NCBI RefSeq assembly: GCF_036010505.1
Contig: NZ_CP108569.1
Location: forward strand, 7,456,001-7,520,000
Length of the DNA stretch: 64,000 bases
Direction: 5' to 3'
Source: Streptomyces sp. NBC_01197
GTDB taxonomy: Bacteria > Actinomycetota > Actinomycetes > Streptomycetales > Streptomycetaceae
Shown: positions 52,290 to 62,200 of the stretch, in pieces
Layout: the number at the start of each line of letters is the position of its first letter
Numbering within the stretch: position 1 is the stretch's first letter
Translations under genes and position numbers: made by a program
Notes under the pieces: model-generated
What the model was told of the DNA's origin: nothing
Databases searched by the model: none
The model's input: only the letters and a program-made list of their open reading frames with translations

Positions 52290-53255
52290 TCAGCCCCGCA
52301 GGGGCACGGCGAAGTCGGGCTGCTCGGCGCGCGAGAGGGCGTCAGACATCGAGACAACGATCCTGCGGGTGCCCGTGAACGCCTCGCGGCCGTGCGACCA
52401 GCGCATGTTGTCGATGACCATGACGTCGTTGCGCTCCCAGTCGAACCGCCGGGTGTGACGCGCGAAGGCAGCGCGCACCGCGTCCACGTCCGCGTCGGGG
52501 ATCGTCTCCCCGTCGCCGTAGAGGACGTCGTTGGGCAGCCGTTCGGCGCCCAGGACCTCCACCAGGCCGGCCCGTACCTCCGGCGCCAGCGCCGACTGGT
52601 GGAAGAGGACGAGGTGGTTGAACCAGACGGGGACCCCGGTCCGCGGGTGCACGGCCAGCGCGGGGGCCTGGCGCACCGTGCGCAGGCAGTCGTCGTCGAG
52701 CCACTGCCACTGGAGCGCGTGCTCGCGGCAGAACCGCTCGACCTCGCCGCGGTCGGAGGTCTGGAAGGCCGTACGCCAGTCGAGCCCAACGCCGCCGCCG
52801 TAGTTGCGGACGTATCGCAGACCACGCTCGTGCATCGCGGTCACCACGGCGTCCGGAGTGTCGGCGAGGACCGCGGACACGTCGGCGATGGGGGTGGCGC
52901 CCCCCGTCTCCGGCGGGGTCACGCAGAAGAACGCCAGCCGGCCGGGCCACAGGTCGGAGTAAGACGACTCGCAGTGCTGCGGGATCACTTCGCGGGCCGG
53001 GTACTCGGTGGAGGTGAACACCCCGTCGGCCACCTCACTGCGGGGGGTGGACCGCTCCGTGTACTGCAGCGGGGCGAAACCCAGGTGGTCCAGGGTCTGT
53101 TGGAAGTGCCCCACGTCATCCGCCGTACAGTCCCTGACCAGGACCGCGCCGTGCTCGTCGAGCCGGTCCGCGATCTCGCCGCGGAACGTGTCGAAGAAGA
53201 CGGTCAGCTCCTCTCCGCGTGAATGGAGCGTGTACATGCTTGTCGGGTCGCTCAC
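52290..53255 (-). CDS. TauD/TfdA-like Fe(II)/2-oxoglutarate dioxygenase
   Basis: 321 residues from GTG 53255; ATG 53237 is the alternative. The facial triad is read as His-x-Glu in IPQHCESSYSDLWPGRLAFF (near residues 94-96) and a distal His in MRWSHGREAF (near 287), with GTRRIVVS supplying the 2-oxoglutarate Arg. HxE rather than HxD is found in clavaminate synthase, AsnO and VioC-type hydroxylases. A beta-hydroxylation of an amino acid, free or carrier-bound, is the best guess. It is the last gene of the six-gene operon. Confidence 0.85.
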   Translation of the reverse strand: MSDPTSMYTLHSRGEELTVFFDTFRGEIADRLDEHGAVLVRDCTADDVGHFQQTLDHLGFAPLQYTERSTPRSEVADGVFTSTEYPAREVIPQHCESSYSDLWPGRLAFFCVTPPETGGATPIADVSAVLADTPDAVVTAMHERGLRYVRNYGGGVGLDWRTAFQTSDRGEVERFCREHALQWQWLDDDCLRTVRQAPALAVHPRTGVPVWFNHLVLFHQSALAPEVRAGLVEVLGAERLPNDVLYGDGETIPDADVDAVRAAFARHTRRFDWERNDVMVIDNMRWSHGREAFTGTRRIVVSMSDALSRAEQPDFAVPLRG

Positions 53256-53262
53256 GACTGCG

Positions 53263-54084
53263 TCACCTCTGCGGCGGGTTGATCGAAACAGGGCTGGAGG
53301 CGGCGGCTGCCGGCATCTGCCCGGGCAGGGCGGCCGCCATCGCCGAGAACATGGCCCGCGGGTCCGTGTGCGGGTAGGCGTGCCCGCCGGGCAGCACCGT
53401 GACCGAGAAGTCCGCGGTGGTGTAGCCCCGCCAGGCGTCGAGGTCCGTGGGCGGGACGACGGGATCGTGGGAACCGCCGAATGCGTGCAGCGGGCAGCCG
53501 ACCGGGTCGGGCCGCTCGACGGCATAGGTCTCGGCCAGCACCAGGTCCGCGCGGATCGCACGCATGGCATAGGTGACGAACGCCGCGTACTTCAGCAGTT
53601 CCCGCGGCATTCCGTCATTCTTGAGCAGCCATTCGAGCAACGCCTCGTCACTGCGCTCCGAGACCTTCTTGACCGGCGGGACGTGCGGGGCGCGGGAGGC
53701 CGAGACCAGCAGGGCCTGGGGCGTCGGCAGCGCCGCCCGTTCGATACGGCGGGTCAGCTCGTAAGCGAGCAGCGCCCCGAAGCTGTGCCCGAAGAGCGCG
53801 TACGGGGCGCACAGTTCGGCGCTGATGCCGTCCAGGAGCTGGTCGGCCAGCTTGTCGAAGTCGTCCGGCAACGGTTCGTCACCCCGGCCGCCGCGTCCCG
53901 GCAGTTCGACCGAGACCAGCTCCACGCCGGGCGGCAGGTGCGGCCGCCAGCCGGAGAACGCGCCGGCGCCGCCGCCCGACTGCGGAAGACAGATGAGCCG
54001 CAGCCCGGGATAGGCGCTGAGGAAGCGTCCGGAGACCCAGGGGTTGTGTGCCGTGGTGTCCGGCTCGAATACGGGGGAGTTCAT
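53263..54084 (-). CDS. type II thioesterase
   Basis: 273 residues, ATG overlapping the stop of the PCP-C gene (ATGA). Triad: Ser101 in ALFGHSFGALLAYEL, Asp in FGGSHDPVVPP and His in LPGGHAYPHTDP. These editing enzymes free mis-primed or stalled carrier proteins in NRPS clusters. Presence supports an active assembly line. The C-terminal Ala/Ser-rich tail is not conserved. Confidence 0.92.
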   Translation of the reverse strand: MNSPVFEPDTTAHNPWVSGRFLSAYPGLRLICLPQSGGGAGAFSGWRPHLPPGVELVSVELPGRGGRGDEPLPDDFDKLADQLLDGISAELCAPYALFGHSFGALLAYELTRRIERAALPTPQALLVSASRAPHVPPVKKVSERSDEALLEWLLKNDGMPRELLKYAAFVTYAMRAIRADLVLAETYAVERPDPVGCPLHAFGGSHDPVVPPTDLDAWRGYTTADFSVTVLPGGHAYPHTDPRAMFSAMAAALPGQMPAAAASSPVSINPPQR

Positions 54085-55685
54085 GGGGCCACCTGCTTCT
54101 GCGGATCGGTGGTCGGGTGCGGGGGCGCGGCCAGGTATCCGGCGAGGCGGGCCAGCAGGCCGTCGGTCAGCCGGCGGCAGAACGCCCCGGAGACGGCGTC
54201 GGGCTGGTATCCGATGACCAGGAGCCCGCCGTCATCCACGGACGGCCAGATCTCCGCGTAGATCTCGCTGGACACACCCGGGTAGCGGGGACGGAAGAAC
54301 TGCGAGGGCAGTCCCTGGAGCGGCAGCCCGCCCGGGTCGTTGTCCTGCAGGACGAAGACGTTCTGGAACAGCGGGTTGCGCGGGCCCGGCGGCGGGTCGC
54401 TCTGCAGGTCGGCGATCTCCGGGACGGAGAGGTCGAGATGGCGGAAGGCATCCCTGGCGGCGCGGGCCGCCGACGCGATCGCCTCCGGAGGCGTGCTGTG
54501 CGGGCCGATGGACGGCCGCAGGACGGAGATGTCCATCTGGCTGGAGACCGTGGTGTTCAGCACGCTGTGCGCGCGCCGGTTGACCGGTGTGCCCACGGTG
54601 AAGTCCGACGTGCCTGTCAGTTCGCCCAACGCCTGCGCGTAGGCGCCGAGGTACACGGCGAAGGGAGTGACGGCCCTCGACGAGGCGAGCCGCCGTACGC
54701 CTTCCACGGTGCCCGGGGGCAGAGCCGTCTCCACCATGCGGCAGGCGGTACCGTGGGGGGCCTCGGGGCCGCCGGGGTAGGTCAGCGGTGTCAGCCCCCT
54801 CACCGTCTCGGTCCAGTACGCGCGCTGGGCGTCAAGGTCGACGTACGGCAGGTGCGCGTCGTGTGCCGCCGCGACGTCCACCGGGTCGGCGGCGGGGGGC
54901 AGTTCGGGCGTGCTGCCGTTCACGGCGGCGTTGTAGGCCCGCGCCAGCTCGCCGGACATCAACCCGGCGGCTCCGCCGTCCAGCGCGATGTGGTGCACGG
55001 AGAAGCCGAAGAGCGTCAGGTGTTCCTGCCGTACGGCGACGTAGACCGGACGCCAGATCTCCCCCTTCGCCAGCCGGAAGGGCCGGGCGAGTTCCCGCGC
55101 CAGCACCTCCCCGGCCTCCTGCTCGGTGTCGGCGATCAGCTCGCTCATCACCGGGGGCGGGACGTCGGCCGGCTGGATGTAGGGGGCCTCCTTGAACAGG
55201 TACTCCGAACTCAGGAAGCGATGCCTGTGGTGCACGGTGGCGACCGCCTCGCGCAGCGCCGCCCGGTCCGGCCGCCCGGTCAGCCGCCAGCTGCGCACCA
55301 CGTGCAACGAGAGGTCGTCCGGACTGAACATGTGTTTGAGGAACATGTACGATTGCATGCGCGACAGCGGCGTGGGCCCCTCGTACCCGGCGCCGGCCGG
55401 GGCCGCCGCGGGTGCGGCGGGTGCGGCGGGTGCGCTCGCCCCGTCACCGGCCCGCAGCCAGGCCGCGAGGGACTCCACGGTTCCTGTGCGGTACACCTGC
55501 GACAACGGAACCGGGCGGCCCAGCCTGTCGCCGAGCCGCGCGCACACCACGCCCAGCTGCAGCGACGTGCAACCGAGCTCGGTGAACGAGATGTCCTGCC
55601 GGACGTCCGGAGCCCGGAGCCCGAGAACCGTGGCGACGACCTCGGGGATCGTCTCGTCGAGGAGATCGACCGTGCGGGTGGTCAT
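54081..55685 (-). CDS. free-standing NRPS PCP-C didomain protein
   Basis: 534 residues. The carrier domain is first (about 1-85), with the phosphopantetheine Ser41 in FTELGCTSLQLG. A Pro/Ala linker follows (about 88-105), then a condensation domain (about 108-530) with the active-site HHIALDG and a C-terminal YPGVSSEIYAEIWPS region. There is no adenylation domain, so the carrier must be charged by another enzyme and the C domain must act in trans. It could join a separately loaded residue or acyl group to the main NRPS. Confidence 0.88.
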   Translation of the reverse strand: MTTRTVDLLDETIPEVVATVLGLRAPDVRQDISFTELGCTSLQLGVVCARLGDRLGRPVPLSQVYRTGTVESLAAWLRAGDGASAPAAPAAPAAAPAGAGYEGPTPLSRMQSYMFLKHMFSPDDLSLHVVRSWRLTGRPDRAALREAVATVHHRHRFLSSEYLFKEAPYIQPADVPPPVMSELIADTEQEAGEVLARELARPFRLAKGEIWRPVYVAVRQEHLTLFGFSVHHIALDGGAAGLMSGELARAYNAAVNGSTPELPPAADPVDVAAAHDAHLPYVDLDAQRAYWTETVRGLTPLTYPGGPEAPHGTACRMVETALPPGTVEGVRRLASSRAVTPFAVYLGAYAQALGELTGTSDFTVGTPVNRRAHSVLNTTVSSQMDISVLRPSIGPHSTPPEAIASAARAARDAFRHLDLSVPEIADLQSDPPPGPRNPLFQNVFVLQDNDPGGLPLQGLPSQFFRPRYPGVSSEIYAEIWPSVDDGGLLVIGYQPDAVSGAFCRRLTDGLLARLAGYLAAPPHPTTDPQKQVAP

Positions 55686-55737
55686 GGGAGAAGAACCTTT
55701 CGCTTCCCGACCTGGCGGGGTGGTGGTGGGCGCCCGG

Positions 55738-56085
55738 TCAGGCGGCGGGGTTCCAGGTGGTGCCGTACTGGGCGCAGACGGTCTCCACCTCGGAGGTGGC
55801 CGGCAGCTCCGCGGCGTCCTGGGCCAGCGCGTTCAGGATGAGGTCCACGATGTCCTCGACGGTGCGCAGGGCCATGGCCCGCTCGGGGGTGATGGAGTCC
55901 AGACGGAACAGGTCCTCCAGCGTGAAGCCGAGTTCGGCCAGGGACAGCGAGTGGAAACCCAGGTCACCGATGAGCTGATGGTCGCTCCGGAGGTGCTGGG
56001 GGGCCTGCGGTGCCACCAGGCGGATCACCTGGTGCACCACGGCGGGGACCAGATCCGCCTGCAGGACGGTCGCGTTCTGGGCCAT
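55738..56085 (-). CDS. free-standing acyl carrier protein
   Basis: 115 residues. The attachment motif is GDLGFHSLSLAELGFTLEDL, with the Ser in HSL. Helix pattern fits an ACP; the tail after residue 90 is longer than usual (SEVETVCAQYGTTWN). It lies between the acyl-CoA dehydrogenase and the PCP-C gene. By analogy with lipopeptide clusters it receives the fatty acid from the acyl-AMP ligase, holds it during dehydrogenation and passes it to the starter C domain. Confidence 0.88.
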   Translation of the reverse strand: MAQNATVLQADLVPAVVHQVIRLVAPQAPQHLRSDHQLIGDLGFHSLSLAELGFTLEDLFRLDSITPERAMALRTVEDIVDLILNALAQDAAELPATSEVETVCAQYGTTWNPAA

Positions 56086-56117
56086 GTCTGTTGCTCTCTT
56101 CCTGTGGGAACGGGACG

Positions 56118-57329
56118 TCAGTGCGCGGCGACGGACGGTGTGCCGTGGACACGGTTCTCGTGCTCTTGGAGGACGGCCGCCGCGGCGGCGTCGGGCACGT
56201 CGAGATGCAGGCAGATGATCTGCCGCAGCATCTCGTCCGTTCCACCGCCGATACGGGTCAGCCGGGCGTCGCGGTACATGCGCTCAAGGGGGTAGTCGGT
56301 GGTGTAGCCGCGCGCGCCGAGGAACTGGAGCGTCTCGTCCACGGCGGCGCTGCCGGCGCGGGCGGCCACGAGCTTGGCCGCCGCGACCAGATGGTGCGGA
56401 AGGTGGTCGCCCCTGGCCGTGCGGCAGGCGGTGTCGAGGAGCGCCGCCGCGGACTCCACCTCGGCCCAGCGGTCCGCGAGGCGGTGCGCGAGCGCCTGGT
56501 GGTCGAAGAGGCGCTTGCCGAACTGCGTGCGCTCACGCAGGTGTACGGCGGCCATGCCCAGGGCGGCCCGGCCGACGGCCACCAGGCCCACCGTCGCCGC
56601 GAGTCGCTCGTAGTCCAGCAGTTTCAGCGCGTACATCAGACCGGCGTCGACGCGGCCCACCACCTCGTCCTCGGTCAGCCGCACGTCGAACTCGACACCG
56701 CCGGTGTCGGCCGAGCGCACGCCGAGCGTGTCAAAGAAGCGCGTGACGCGGACGCCGGGACGCTCCAGCGGAACCACGAACAGGGTGAAGGCGTTCTCCC
56801 CGGGACCCGTCCGGGCGAGCACCATGACATGGGTGGCACGGCCGACGTTGGTGGTGAAGCGCTTCTCTCCCGTCAGGTGCCAGCCACCGTCCGGCACCCG
56901 TCGCGCGCTGGTCCGCATCGCGTAGAGATCCGAGCCGCCGGTCGGCTCGGTGAACGCCGCGCAGCCGATGGCCCGCCCCGCCAGCGCGTCCTGAAGCGTG
57001 CTCGCCGTCCGCGCGGTCCCGTAGCGGTGCAGCGCGTGCACGAACAGCTCGCTGTGGATGGACAGGGCGAGCGCGGCCCCGGCGTTGACCGGCGAGACCT
57101 CCTCGACCAGGGCGCGGGCCAGGGGGAGCCCGGCCGCGGGGCCCACGGCCCACCGGTCGCGGAAGACGCCCGCGGACCCGAACGCGGCGAACAGCTCCCG
57201 GGGCAGGTGCCCGTCGCGCTCCCACGCGTCGGTCTCCCCGCGGAACGGGTCGAAGACCTCCCGTATCCGTGCGCGGTGCGCGTCGTGGACGTCCTGGGCG
57301 CCGACGGCGGATGGTGCGGTGCTGTTCAT
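56118..57329 (-). CDS. acyl-CoA/acyl-ACP dehydrogenase
   Basis: 403 residues from ATG 57329, overlapping the acyl-AMP ligase stop (ATGA). FAD motifs CAAFTEPTGGSDLYAMRTSA and WHLTGEKRFTTN; ERLAATVGLVAVGRAALGMA and RERTQFGKRLFDHQALAHRL in the helical domain. The end TRIGGGTDEMLRQIICLHL includes the conserved GGT-x-E segment. It should introduce a trans double bond into the acyl chain, most likely on the neighbouring ACP, as in friulimicin-type lipopeptide clusters. Confidence 0.9.
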   Translation of the reverse strand: MNSTAPSAVGAQDVHDAHRARIREVFDPFRGETDAWERDGHLPRELFAAFGSAGVFRDRWAVGPAAGLPLARALVEEVSPVNAGAALALSIHSELFVHALHRYGTARTASTLQDALAGRAIGCAAFTEPTGGSDLYAMRTSARRVPDGGWHLTGEKRFTTNVGRATHVMVLARTGPGENAFTLFVVPLERPGVRVTRFFDTLGVRSADTGGVEFDVRLTEDEVVGRVDAGLMYALKLLDYERLAATVGLVAVGRAALGMAAVHLRERTQFGKRLFDHQALAHRLADRWAEVESAAALLDTACRTARGDHLPHHLVAAAKLVAARAGSAAVDETLQFLGARGYTTDYPLERMYRDARLTRIGGGTDEMLRQIICLHLDVPDAAAAAVLQEHENRVHGTPSVAAH

Positions 57330-58984
57330 CGGGTGCCTTCCGGTGGTGGGGCGCTCGACTGCGCCTGCTCGGTGAGTGCGCCGACCTGGCCGGTCAGGGT
57401 GCCGGCGGTCAGCGCCTGCCACATCACGCGTCGGCGCGGCTTGCCGCTGGAGGTGACGGCCAGGCCGCCCCGGCCCACCTCGACGCGCAGCAGCTCGGTG
57501 TCGACGAGCCATTCCCGCAGCACGGCCACCGCCACCTCGAACCACTCGGGCTTCGGGGTCTCGAACACCACGGCCGCCGTGTTCACGCCGTCCCGCACCC
57601 CGAGGAGTACGGCCACCCGGCGCTCGGGGATGCCCTTTTGGTGCAGCAGCGCCTCAAGGCTCTCCGCGAAGACCATGCGGCCCCGCACCTTCAGGCCGTC
57701 GCCGAGTCGGCCGACGACGAAGAGCTGTCCGTCCCGCAGGAATCCCGCGTCGCCGGTGCGCAGCGTGCCGTCGGCCAGGGTGGTCCCGGACACGGCGCTC
57801 GCCCGGCCCACGTAGTCGGTGGCCACCGACGCTCCCCTGACGACGATCTCGCCGACGGTTCCGTCCGCCACCACGGCACCGTCGTCGTCGATGACCTCCA
57901 CCTCGACGCCTTCCAGCGGGCATCCGCAGCCCACGATGGGCGCGGCGGTGCCCTCCGAACCGCTCGGCGCCAGCGCGGTCCAGTCCTCGTCGAGAGGCAA
58001 CCCGGTGACGGCGAGCGTGGCCTCGGCCCCGCCGTAGGCCGGCAGGAACGCGCGCCGGTCGAAACCGTTCGGGCCGAGGAGGTCCTCCACACCCGTCAGC
58101 GCCCGCGGGTCGATCCGTTCGGCGCCGAGGATGACCGAACGCAGCGAGTCGAACCGCAGACCCTCCAGATCGGCGGTCTTGACGCGGCGCAGCAGGTAGG
58201 CGAGGCCGAAATTCGGCATGGCGGCCAGCCCGACCCGCTGGTCACTGATGCAGCGCAGATAGCGCGAGGGGGAGCGGATGAAGTCCTCCGGCTGCATCAT
58301 CCAGCCGTCGCATCCCGTGGTCACGATGTTCATCAGGCAGCCGATCAGGCCCATGTCGTGGTGGACCGGCAGCCAGGTGATACCCGGCAGGTCCGGCGTC
58401 CACCGCAGCCACCGGCGCATGGCGGTCACGTTCGCCCGCAGCGCCTCGTGGGTGACCCGCACGCCCTTGGCGTTGCCGCTTGACCCGGAGGTGAACTGCA
58501 GCAGCGCGAACCTGGCGGGCGGCAGCGGCGCGGGGAGCGGAGCGACGCCCTCGACGAGCTGGTCGAAGAGGACCGGCGGCTTCAGACCCAGCCGCTCGGC
58601 GACCCGGCTGACCTGGGGCAGCGAGTCCTCGTCCGAGATGATCAGTGCGGGCCCGGCCGTCTCGAACAGCGGGGTCACGTGGCTCTCGTAGGCGTCGGTC
58701 CGCTGGAAGGCGAACGGCGGCGCGATGGAACACGCGGTCGCGCCGGCGGCCATGGTGCCGAACAGCCCGGCGACGAAGCCCGGGCTGGAGCGCTGGACGA
58801 CCACGACCGTGTCACCGTTGCGCACTCCGTGGGCGGCCAGTGCCGCCGCGGTACGGCAGGTGAGGTCGGCGAGACGGGCGTAGGACCAGTGGTCCCAGCT
58901 GTCGCCGGGGCCCGCGAAGTGCAGTCCCCGGTCGGCAGACCGTTCTTCGAGCCATTGCAGTAGTCCTCTGTCCGGAATGCTCAC
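57326..58984 (-). CDS. fatty acyl-AMP ligase (FAAL)
   Basis: 552 residues from GTG 58984, chosen because GAGGAG lies nine bases upstream; the frame stays open to 59161 but that part overlaps the promoter motifs. The AMP-binding P-loop is [15 protein letters not shown], and [17 protein letters not shown] is the FAAL-type signature. The adenine motif is [17 protein letters not shown], the catalytic Asp lies in LRTGDAGFL and the hinge is [14 protein letters not shown]. It activates a fatty acid as acyl-AMP and loads it onto the ACP. First gene of the operon. Confidence 0.88.
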   Translation of the reverse strand: MSIPDRGLLQWLEERSADRGLHFAGPGDSWDHWSYARLADLTCRTAAALAAHGVRNGDTVVVVQRSSPGFVAGLFGTMAAGATACSIAPPFAFQRTDAYESHVTPLFETAGPALIISDEDSLPQVSRVAERLGLKPPVLFDQLVEGVAPLPAPLPPARFALLQFTSGSSGNAKGVRVTHEALRANVTAMRRWLRWTPDLPGITWLPVHHDMGLIGCLMNIVTTGCDGWMMQPEDFIRSPSRYLRCISDQRVGLAAMPNFGLAYLLRRVKTADLEGLRFDSLRSVILGAERIDPRALTGVEDLLGPNGFDRRAFLPAYGGAEATLAVTGLPLDEDWTALAPSGSEGTAAPIVGCGCPLEGVEVEVIDDDGAVVADGTVGEIVVRGASVATDYVGRASAVSGTTLADGTLRTGDAGFLRDGQLFVVGRLGDGLKVRGRMVFAESLEALLHQKGIPERRVAVLLGVRDGVNTAAVVFETPKPEWFEVAVAVLREWLVDTELLRVEVGRGGLAVTSSGKPRRRVMWQALTAGTLTGQVGALTEQAQSSAPPPEGTR

Positions 58985-59078
58985 CAACGGGTGCTCCTCG
59001 TCCACGCGTGTTTGCCTGGGCACGGCGCATCGGCCGACGTCACGCAGCGGCATCCTGCCCAGCGCCCGGGCATCGCGG

Positions 59079-59144
59079 CCAGGCAAGGCTCCGGCAACTC
59101 GCAGGTAATGGAACGACCGGATCAGGTGCCGGTTCATTGCCTGG
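59079..59144. promoter_or_regulatory. inverted pair of CCAGG-N9-GGCAACT motifs, copy 2
   Basis: Forward motif at 59079-59099 (CCAGG, nine bases, GGCAACT) and inverted motif at 59124-59144 (AGGTGCC, nine bases, CCTGG), 24 bases apart. They lie between the divergent acyl-AMP ligase and NRPS genes, about 95-101 bases from each start. The 24-base block around the forward copy matches that at 50996 in 20 positions. Confidence 0.7.
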
Positions 59145-59244
59145 TGGCGCCGATGCCGCACGGGTCAGCATCGTCGCACCCAACCGCACCCAGCGCATCC
59201 ATCGAGTCGCGGCCAGTGCGCCAGGAAAGGTGATCGAAGCCCGC

Positions 59245-62200
59245 ATGAGCACATTCACCGCTGAAGCCATGTCACTTCCGCTGTCGGCAGCTCAGCTCGG
59301 CGTGTGGTTCGCCCACCAGCTGGACCCGAAGGCCGCCACGTACAACCTGGCCAACTACATAGAGATCCACGGCCCGGTGGACGCGGAAGCGCTCAAGCAG
59401 GCCATCCGGCAGGCGGAACTGGAATGCGGCACCTTCGACGTCCGACTGCGCGAGGAGCCCGACGGACCGTGCCAGGTGCCCGTCGACCGGGCGAGCCCCG
59501 GACTGCAGGTGATCGACCTGAGCGGCCGGCCCGATCCGCTGGCCGAAGCCCGGACGCGGATGGCGCAGGACCAGTCCGCGCCCGTCGACGTCCTGCACGG
59601 CTTCCTCTCCGTGGACGCCCTCTTCAAGCTCGGTGAGGACCACTACGTCTGGTACAACCGCTGCCACCACCTCCTGGTCGACGGCTACGGCGGCGCCCTC
59701 TTCACCAACCGCGTCGCGGAGGTCTACACCGGACTGCTGAGCGGCACCGCACCGAGCGGCAGCCCGCTGGGCGAGCTGGGCGACCTGCTCGGCAATGAAC
59801 TCGCCTACCGGACCTCGCCGGACTTCGACGGCGACCGGGCCTACTGGGTGGACCGGTTCTCCGACCTGCCGGACGCGGTGATCCTCGGCGCGGGCGAATC
59901 CGCGGTTGCGCGGCAGGCGTTCTCGCGGCAGCACAGCCTGCTGGAGGAGCCGGAACTGCAGCTGGTCAGGGACCTGGCCCGGCGCTCGCGCACCTCTTGG
60001 ACGGTCCCCGTCATCGCGGCGGTCGCCGCGTACCTGCACGGCATGACGGGCAGCTCGGACATCGTCCTGGGCGTGCCGGTCAGCGCACGGCGCAGCGCCG
60101 TGGCGCAGAGCGTGCCGGGCATGGTCTCCAACCAGCTTCCGCTGCGGCTTTCCATCCAGCCGGGGATGACCGTGTCGGAGCTGGTCCGGCACGTGGCCAC
60201 GCGGCTGGGCGAACTGCTGGTGCACCAGCGTTACCCCTACGAGGACCTGCGGCGCGAGCTGAAGCTCGTCGGGGACAACCGCCACCTGTTCAACGTCTCG
60301 GTCAACATCCTTCCGTTCGGCGAGGACCTGCGTTTCGCCGGGCACACCACGACCACCCGCACGCTGTCCACCGGACCGGTGCACGACCTGGCGCTGACCC
60401 TCTACCCCGGCACAGCGGGCAGCGGGCTGCAGATCGACTTCGACGCCAACCCCGCCCGCTACACCGAGGACGAGATCGGCGCCCACCGGCTGCGCTTCCT
60501 GCGCTTCTTGCGGAACCTGACCACCGCGGCGCCCGACACACCGGTCGGCCGGGTTCCGATGCTCACCGACGACGAGCGGACGACGGTCCTCGACACATGG
60601 AACCGGACCGAGCGGCCGACGCCCGACGCCGGCATCGCGGCCCTGGTCTCGCGCAGGGCCGCTCTCGCCCCCGAAGCCGTCGCGGTGATCTGCGCGGGAA
60701 TCCCCCTGTCCTACGCCGACCTGGAAAGTCGCGCCAACGGGCTGGCGCGGCGGCTGATCGCGCTCGGCGCCGGCCCGGAGCGGCTGGTCGCGCTCGCCCT
60801 GCCGCGCTCGACGGACCTCGTGGTGGCGCTGCTCGCGATCGTCAGGACGGGTGCGGCCTATCTGCCCCTCGACCCCGAACACCCGGCCGAGCGAATCGAG
60901 TTCGTGCTCCGGCAGTCGCGGGCGGTCTGCGTGGTCACCACCGAATCCATCGCCACGACCCACCTCGCCGCCGCAGCCGCCGACGTCCACCGGCTGGCCC
61001 TGGACAGCCCCCGGACCGTACGGGAGTTGGCCGCCCTGTCGGCCACCGGACTCCGGCCGGACGAACTGCTCGCCACGCCGCACCCCGACCACCCGGCCTA
61101 CGTCATCTACACCTCGGGTTCCACCGGCACACCCAAGGGCGTCATCGTGACGCGGGCCGGGCTCGCGAACATCATCGACTTCTTCTGCACCGAGACCGCG
61201 ATGACGCCCGACGACAGGGTCCTGGCGGTCACGACCATTGCCTTCGACATCGCCGCGCTGGAGGTGCTGCTGCCGCTCGTCACCGGCGCCGGCATCGTGA
61301 TGGCCACCGATGAGGAGATGGGCGACCCCACCATGCTCGGTCGCCTGGTCGCGGCCCACGGCGTGACCACACTGCAGGCGACGCCGTCACTGTGGCGGGC
61401 GCTGCTCGAAGCGGACCGGCAGGGACTGCGTGGACTGCGCATGCTGGTCGGCGGCGAGGCGCTGGCGACGTCTCTGGCCGAGACCATGCGCGAAGCAGGC
61501 AGCCGGGTCACCAACGAATACGGCCCCACCGAGACCACGATTTGGTCCGCTGTCGGCCCCGTCGAGGAGGGCTGGAACAACTCCATCGGCCGGCCTGTGG
61601 CGAATACGTGTGTGTATGTGCTGGATGGTGGTTTGCGTCCGGTGCCGGTGGGTGTGGTGGGTGAGTTGTATGTGTCGGGTGTGGGTTTGGCTCGTGGGTA
61701 TGTGGGGCGGGCTGATCTGTCGGCGGAGCGTTTTGTGGCGGATCCGTTTGGTGCGCCGGGTGGGCGTATGTATCGCACGGGTGATGTGGTGCGGTGGGGT
61801 GGGGATGGGTGTCTGGAGTTTGTGGGGCGTGTTGATCACCAGGTGAAGGTGCGGGGTTTCCGTATTGAGCTGGGTGAGGTGGAGGCGGTGCTGGAGGGTG
61901 CTGCTGGGGTGCGTCAGGCGGTGGTGGTGGCGCGTGAGGATCGGCCGGGGGTGCGGCGGCTGGTGGCTTATGTGGTCCCTGACGGTGCTGTTGATGGTGT
62001 TGGTGTTGTTGATGTGGTGGGGTTGCGTGCTCATGTGGGTGGGCGGCTTCCGGAGTACATGGTGCCTGCGGCGTTCGTGGTGTTGGACGCGTTGCCGTTG
62101 ACGCCGAACGGGAAGGTGGACCGGCGGGTGTTGCCGGTTCCGGAGTTCGGTGGTGGGGCGGACAGTCGTGAACCGCGCAGTGAGCGGGAGCGGTTGCTGT

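Noticed and set aside
54048..57815. Two plus-strand open frames of about 600 codons in the cluster
   Set aside because: They mirror the PCP-C, ACP and dehydrogenase genes and contain only Arg/Gly/Val-rich sequence without domains.
52290..59245. Isonitrile lipopeptide (ScoA-E/Rv0097-0101-type) cluster
   Set aside because: FAAL, ACP, dioxygenase and NRPS are shared with it, but the thioesterase is an alpha/beta hydrolase rather than the hotdog FcoT type, the dioxygenase has HxE, and an acyl-CoA dehydrogenase and PCP-C protein are added.
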